The position numbers were made by a program, and so were the translations under genes. Below, piece by piece: positions 60,716 through 64,000 of a stretch of 64,000 bases of DNA (within the stretch, counting starts at the first letter, position 1; each line of letters opens with the position of its first letter). Origin of the DNA: VGJW01 sp035285595 (GTDB lineage Bacteria > Cyanobacteriota > Sericytochromatia > S15B-MN24 > VGJW01). The notes beneath the pieces are model-generated. The model was given only the letters and a program-made list of their open reading frames with translations. It made no database searches and was not told where the DNA came from. The stretch spans positions 1 to 64,000 of the forward strand of contig JAYKGV010000057.1 in assembly GCA_035285595.1 (NCBI GenBank). Direction: 5' to 3'.

Positions 60716-60789
60716 TGGCACCAACTGGATTTGAACCAGTGACACAGCGGGTATGAACCGCTTGCTCTACCGGGCTGAGCTATGGTGCC
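60716..60789 (-). tRNA. tRNA-Met(CAU), elongator type
   Basis: 74 bases folding as a standard cloverleaf: acceptor GGCACCA/TGGTGCC, D-stem GCTC/GAGC, anticodon stem AGCGG/CCGCT with loop TTCATAC (anticodon CAU), T-arm ACTGG-TTCAAAT-CCAGT, discriminator A. No encoded CCA. The 1-72 pair and lack of three G-C anticodon-stem pairs exclude initiator. The TTCATAC loop is as in Bacillus elongator tRNA-Met; tRNA-Ile2 usually has CTCATAA. It lies directly upstream of tilS. Confidence 0.88.
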
Positions 60790-60841
60790 GCGGAAGACGA
60801 TGTTACGCCTCGAGGGCTCGAAGCGTCAAGCAGCGCACCGT

Positions 60842-61696
60842 TCAGTCAAGGGACGCGAGCAGCGTCCGGACCAGCTGCTTCATGCGGTCGGCCGTCGCGG
60901 CCACGGTGTCCAGCACGTCCTGTTCGGTCGCGTGGTGATGAGCGTCCGGCAAAGCCATGTCGCTGATGAGGCCCAGGCCCAGCACCTTCAGGCCCGCATG
61001 GATGGCGGTGATGACCTCAGGAACGGTCGACATGCCGATGGCGTCGGCGCCGATGGTCTGGAGATAACGCAGTTCGGCCCGGGTGAAGTACGCCGGACCG
61101 GTGATGCCGGCGTACACGCCCTCTTGCAGGGCAAAGCCCAAGGACAGGGCGGCCATGACCGCTTTGGCCCGGAGCATGGGCTCATAGGCTTCGAACATCA
61201 CCGGGAAACGAGGTCCGAGTTCGGAATCATTGGGGCCAATCAAAGGATTACCGCCCGTCAGGTTGAGATGGTCGGTGATGACCATGATGTCGCCGGCCGA
61301 GAATGAACGGTTGAGTCCGCCCGTGGCACAGGTCACGACAAGCTCGCGCACTCCCAGTGCCGCGAAGACCCGGACAGGGAAGGCGACCTGGGCCTGGCTG
61401 TAGCCCTCGTAGGTGTGGAAGCGTCCCTGCATCATCACGACGTCCTGACCCGAGAGGCGTCCTGCCACGAGGCGACCCGCGTGCCCGGGGGCCGTGGATT
61501 CGGGGAAGCCCGGAATCTCCCCATAGGGGATGACGATGGCGTCCTCCACTTCATCAGCGAGCGGGCCGAGGCCGGATCCCAGGATCATCGCCACGCGGGG
61601 CGTGGCGACACCCTTGTCACGCAGCGCGGCGACGGCTCGCGCGATGGCTTCGCGCTGGGCTTCGACGGCGGGATGAAGGGTCGCGGTGGCGGACAT
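60842..61696 (-). CDS. punA: Purine-nucleoside phosphorylase
   Basis: 284 residues from ATG 61696 (GAGG 5 bases upstream). Trimeric PNP signatures are AMILGSGLGPLADEV, STAPGHAGRLV, VMMQGRFHTYEGYS, TCATGGLN, DHLNLTGGNPLIGPND and GADAIGMSTVPEVI. It splits purine ribo- and deoxyribonucleosides with phosphate, in purine salvage, complementing tdk. It lies between two leftward tRNA genes; the frame upstream of the ATG runs through tRNA-Ser and is spurious. Confidence 0.95.
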   Translation of the reverse strand: MSATATLHPAVEAQREAIARAVAALRDKGVATPRVAMILGSGLGPLADEVEDAIVIPYGEIPGFPESTAPGHAGRLVAGRLSGQDVVMMQGRFHTYEGYSQAQVAFPVRVFAALGVRELVVTCATGGLNRSFSAGDIMVITDHLNLTGGNPLIGPNDSELGPRFPVMFEAYEPMLRAKAVMAALSLGFALQEGVYAGITGPAYFTRAELRYLQTIGADAIGMSTVPEVITAIHAGLKVLGLGLISDMALPDAHHHATEQDVLDTVAATADRMKQLVRTLLASLD

Positions 61697-61723
61697 GGGA
61701 GCCTCACGTCGAGGGGGGTGGAG

Positions 61724-61813
61724 CGGGGAGACGGGGATTCGAACCCCGGAGACGACTTTTGGCCGCCTACAGTCTTTCCAGGACTGCCTGTTCAACCACT
61801 CCAGCATCTCCCC
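61724..61813 (-). tRNA. tRNA-Ser(GGA)
   Basis: 90 bases with a long variable arm as expected for Ser. Acceptor GGGGAGA/TCTCCCC, D-stem CTG/CAG, anticodon stem CAGTC/GACTG around loop CTGGAAA (anticodon GGA), T-arm CGGGG-TTCGAAT-CCCCG, discriminator G. No encoded CCA. Located 27 bases upstream of the PNP start, so perhaps co-transcribed with it. Confidence 0.93.
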
Positions 61814-61899
61814 TGGAGCCGGACGGCCGCGCGGCCGACCCGTCAAGAATCGAATTCTGGGTCGGACCGCGCGGCCTGTCAAGCCGAAGCCGCTCGAGT

Positions 61900-62727
61900 T
61901 CAGCTGCCGCGGATCATCCGCAGCACGCCCTCGTTTCTTCCTGCGACCTGCGCGAGCATCGCCCGGGCCGATTCCTGCATCAGTTGGGCCCGCAGCATGC
62001 GCGTGCTTTCTGCAGCCAGATCGGCATCCCGGATCCGCGACACGGAGGCACTCAGGTTCTGGGATTCGACACTGAGGGCGGCCGCAGTGTAATCCATGCG
62101 GTTTATTCTGGCCCCTACCTTGCTGCGGGCCTGGTTGAGGGTATCCATGGCGTCATCGATCTTGCCCAGTGTGGTGGCGGCATGGGCCGCCGAGGAGACG
62201 ACGAGGTCCGACGTCTCAAGATCCAGATCTGACGCCTTGACCCCATCCAGAGCCACGTAGGTCGTCTGTCCGCTGCTGGAACCGATCTGGAACGTGAAGG
62301 TCGCCGTGCCATCGAGCAGCTTCTTGCCATTGAAGGTGGTCTGGTCACCGATGCGGTCGAGCTCGGCCGAAAGCAGGTCGAGTTCCGTCTTCACGGCGCT
62401 GCGGTCCTCGGTGGACATCGTGTCGTTGGCGGCGGCCACCGTGAGCTCCCGCATGCGGATGAGGATGTCGGAGGTGGACTCCATCGCCCCATCGGCGGTG
62501 GCGAGAAGGGACGAAGCCTCGCCGACGTTTTGCGCGGCACGGTCGATGCCGACGACCAGACCGCGCATCCTGGCTGACATGGCGGCGCCTGCGGGATCAT
62601 CGGCTGACGAGTTGAGGCGCAGGCCGCTCGCCAGTCGGTGGATGGAACGGTTGAGCTCACTCTCGTTGCGGCTCAGACTCCGCAAGATTTGGCGCGAGGG
62701 GGGGGGCACGGGAAATTCGATGGGCAT
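61900..62727 (-). CDS. fliC: Flagellin (short, D0/D1 only)
   Basis: 275 residues from ATG 62727, with a strong AGGAGG 4 bases upstream. The N-terminal D0/D1 helices (LNRSIHRLASGLRLNSSADDPAGAAMSARMRGL; AQNVGEASSLLATADGAMESTSDILIRMRELTVAAAND) and C-terminal D1/D0 helices (IDDAMDTLNQARSKVGARINRMDY; RIRDADLAAESTRML) are canonical, but the central variable domain is only about 70 residues. The extreme N-terminus (MPIEFPVPPPSRQ) and end (GVLRMIRGS) differ from the usual MxINxN and SLLR. Single gene; no other flagellar genes nearby. Confidence 0.93.
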   Translation of the reverse strand: MPIEFPVPPPSRQILRSLSRNESELNRSIHRLASGLRLNSSADDPAGAAMSARMRGLVVGIDRAAQNVGEASSLLATADGAMESTSDILIRMRELTVAAANDTMSTEDRSAVKTELDLLSAELDRIGDQTTFNGKKLLDGTATFTFQIGSSSGQTTYVALDGVKASDLDLETSDLVVSSAAHAATTLGKIDDAMDTLNQARSKVGARINRMDYTAAALSVESQNLSASVSRIRDADLAAESTRMLRAQLMQESARAMLAQVAGRNEGVLRMIRGS

Positions 62728-62748
62728 GGGACCTCCTTGCTGGGACAC

Positions 62749-62770
62749 GTTCCGCCATCCATGGCGGAAC
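62749..62770. promoter_or_regulatory. Perfect palindrome in flagellin leader
   Basis: GTTCCGCCAT-CC-ATGGCGGAAC is a 10-base perfect inverted repeat with a 2-base centre, ending about 11 bases before the flagellin ribosome site. It could be a repressor operator or an mRNA leader hairpin that stabilises or gates translation of an abundant transcript. Confidence 0.55.
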
Positions 62771-63007
62771 CAGGGGAAGCCGGCTCCGGGGAGGAGCCTT
62801 GGCCCGGGTGTGGGGCACCGCGGGGGCTTCGGGAACGGGGCCTGAACTCCCCGATCTCCGAGTTTATGTTACCCGAGAAGCCCCACGACTTGTCTGTCCT
62901 TGCGGCGTTCCGGTCTGCTTCGGGGTGATCTGGGGGAACATAACGCTTCAAGAGGCGTGCCGCGCGACCGATCTGGAGGAATGTCACCCCCCGCGAGGGG
63001 AGGACAT

Positions 63008-63118
63008 ATGAGGCGAGGGCCCTGCACCGCACGGACCTTCGTCACTTCCAATCAACCGCCGCGACCGGACTGGGACCCGGAAGCGGAGCGTGGTGGGCGC
63101 AAGGCATCTTCTGGCTAA
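63008..63118 (+). CDS. Possible small ORF, 36 residues
   Basis: ATG 63008 is preceded by AGGGGAGG with 5-base spacing, and the frame runs 36 codons to TAA: a Pro/Arg-rich peptide (MRRGPCTARTFVTSNQPP and so on). The ribosome site is good but the composition is not gene-like. No promoter or homologue is known to me. Low confidence. Confidence 0.2.
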   Translation: MRRGPCTARTFVTSNQPPRPDWDPEAERGGRKASSG

Positions 63119-63311
63119 GCTGGGTCCGAAGGGCGAGCAGGCGACCACACCAGGCGGGACCGACCTGAACCGGTTCCAGGGGGAAGCGACGGGGACGGCG
63201 GGCAGGTGCCTCGCCCTTTTTCGCTACAGACGTCCGGCAAGCGCTTGCCGTTCAAGTGCCGAGACCTGCAGGGCCCTCCTTCGACGTGCGCGGGGATGGG
63301 ACACGTGTGAA

Positions 63312-63346
63312 GGGCCGGTCACGGGTGGTTGCCCGCTGACCGGCCC
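63312..63346. terminator. Long hairpin downstream of TPR gene
   Basis: GGGCCGGTCA (63312-63321) pairs perfectly with TGACCGGCCC (63337-63346), and the loop contains a nested CGGG/CCCG. It lies just after the leftward TPR stop at 63362. No T tract follows, so it may stall polymerase or protect a 3' end rather than be a classic terminator. Confidence 0.5.
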
Positions 63347-63361
63347 GGAGGCTCCGAGGTC

Positions 63362-64000
63362 TCAGGAGGCCGTGGCGGCCTCCGTCAAGGCCGCCGTGCG
63401 CGCCAGCTGTCGCATCTTGACGAGCAGTCGCCGTGCGCTGGCCAGGCCAGGATCAAGGCGGATGGCTTCCTGCAGCATCTCTACGCCGTCTGCGTGGAGA
63501 TTGCGCACCAGGCAGACGCGCGCGAGATGGAAGTAGCCCAGGGCATCTTCCGGATGGGCCTCGCGGTGGGCCAGCAGCAGGGCGAGGGCCGGATCATCGA
63601 ATCCTGCGGCGAGGAGCACCGTCGCAAGATCCCGCCCCAACCCCGGGAAGATGGCCTCGTGGCGGGCCTGGGCCCGCAACATCTGCTCTGCGGCGTCGGC
63701 GCAGCCGTGATCGAGCAGGGTGCGCAGCAGACCCTGCCACTGGGCCCTGACGTCTTCGCTCCTGAAACGGAGAGCCTCGAGGGCTTCGGGGGCGGGTGCT
63801 TCGCCCGCACAGCAGGACAGCACATGAGCGGTGGCCATCCAGGCGCGGCGGGTCTCGGGATCAGGGGACTTCGCCGCAGCCAAGGCCAGATCGGTACCTG
63901 CCGTCAAGTCTCCGTGAACGAGGCGGGAAACGCCCAGGCTGATGCGGCCGCGACGATCTTCGGGGGCCTGCGCGAGGTGGGCCTCAAGGACCCCGATGGC
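63362..64000 (-). CDS. TPR-like protein, N-terminus outside window
   Basis: The frame is open from 64000 to the stop at 63362, so at least 212 residues are visible and the start lies beyond the window. Helical hairpins of TPR type are visible (DVRAQWQGLLRTLLDHGCADAAEQMLRAQA; DPALALLLAHREAHPEDALGYFHLARVCLVRNLHADGVEMLQEAIRLDPGLASARRLL). The last repeat is close to the TPR consensus ending in DP. A TTG at 63907 is not needed as a start. Likely a scaffold; role unknown. Confidence 0.75.
   Translation of the reverse strand, partial: AIGVLEAHLAQAPEDRRGRISLGVSRLVHGDLTAGTDLALAAAKSPDPETRRAWMATAHVLSCCAGEAPAPEALEALRFRSEDVRAQWQGLLRTLLDHGCADAAEQMLRAQARHEAIFPGLGRDLATVLLAAGFDDPALALLLAHREAHPEDALGYFHLARVCLVRNLHADGVEMLQEAIRLDPGLASARRLLVKMRQLARTAALTEAATAS

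Larger units (their letters stand above)
62728..63361. other. 634-base intergenic region upstream of flagellin
   Basis: Holds the flagellin leader palindrome, a second small stem (GGCTCC at 62782-62787 with GGAGCC at 62793-62798), a possible 36-residue ORF and a hairpin near 63312. A TAACATAAA stretch (complement of 62865-62873) is the only A+T-rich promoter-like site for leftward transcription; no clear flagellar sigma-28 consensus is seen. Confidence 0.5.

Noticed and set aside
60710..60745. Upstream extension of the tilS frame
   Set aside because: It would lie inside the tRNA-Met gene.
60716..60789. tRNA-Ile2(CAU), the TilS substrate
   Set aside because: The anticodon loop TTCATAC and flanking pairs match elongator tRNA-Met better; kept only as an alternative.
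61697..61882. Upstream extension of the PNP frame (peptide starting MTGRAVRPRIRF)
   Set aside because: It reads through the tRNA-Ser gene at 61724-61813, so it is not coding.

Overview
The window is a dense, G+C-rich bacterial chromosome segment of about 50 protein genes and two tRNA genes. Genes are packed into long directons, and many neighbours overlap by a 4-base ATGA or GTGA junction. No rRNA, CRISPR array, complete insertion sequence or phage module was seen.

Host (inference). The cell is a flagellated diderm: it has LptF, LptG, LptD, LptA- and LptC-like proteins, Lnt and many lipoproteins. Yet it also carries gene orders familiar from Bacillota and Cyanobacteriota (dprA-topA-trmFO, cysS-mrnC-rlmB, tilS beside ftsH) and the genes trmFO, mrnC and mutS2. 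That mix suits a deep diderm Terrabacteria lineage, for example non-photosynthetic relatives of Cyanobacteria (Sericytochromatia or Vampirovibrionia-like). No marker here proves this.

Layout. 1-15016 (minus): one long directon of thymidine kinase, Xer recombinase, two unknown large proteins, an HD hydrolase, lipoyl synthase, a branched-chain-type 2-oxoacid dehydrogenase complex (E1 alpha, E1 beta, E2, E3) with two exported proteins inserted before E3, then an FAD oxidoreductase. 15107-23773: a HEAT-repeat protein, a KaiC-like ATPase coupled to a histidine kinase, then trmFO, topA, dprA, a small lipoprotein and a ribbon-helix-helix protein. 24048-25951: two coupled lipoproteins. 25988-35898: a divergent envelope cluster, with lnt, lptC-like and lptA-like leftward and lptF, lptG, lptD and a lipoprotein rightward. 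35966-40697: a leftward set of three poorly recognisable genes, a candidate cysteine peptidase and two exported proteins, one with a very A+T-rich lysine-rich section. 41198-45118: a phospho-signalling cluster of Ser/Thr kinase, pseudokinase-PP2C fusion, FHA protein and TlpA-like thioredoxin, closed by a hairpin terminator. 45189-54523: a serine recombinase with altered catalytic residues, mutS2, endonuclease I, a TolB-like propeller, an SRPBCC-like protein, an HD hydrolase and a CBS pair. 54619-61813: translation and RNA genes (cysS, mrnC, rlmB, ftsH, tilS, tRNA-Met, purine nucleoside phosphorylase, tRNA-Ser). 61900-64000: a minimal flagellin with a palindromic leader and a TPR protein cut by the window edge.

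Working together. The lipA product would supply lipoate to the E2 encoded just downstream. The Lpt genes together encode most of the LPS bridge; LptB and LptE are not in the window. The kinase, phosphatase and FHA genes form a complete write-erase-read phosphothreonine set. Most interesting for follow-up: the pseudokinase-PP2C cluster, the 35966-40697 secreted islet, the motif-poor E1 alpha, and the KaiC-like/kinase pair.
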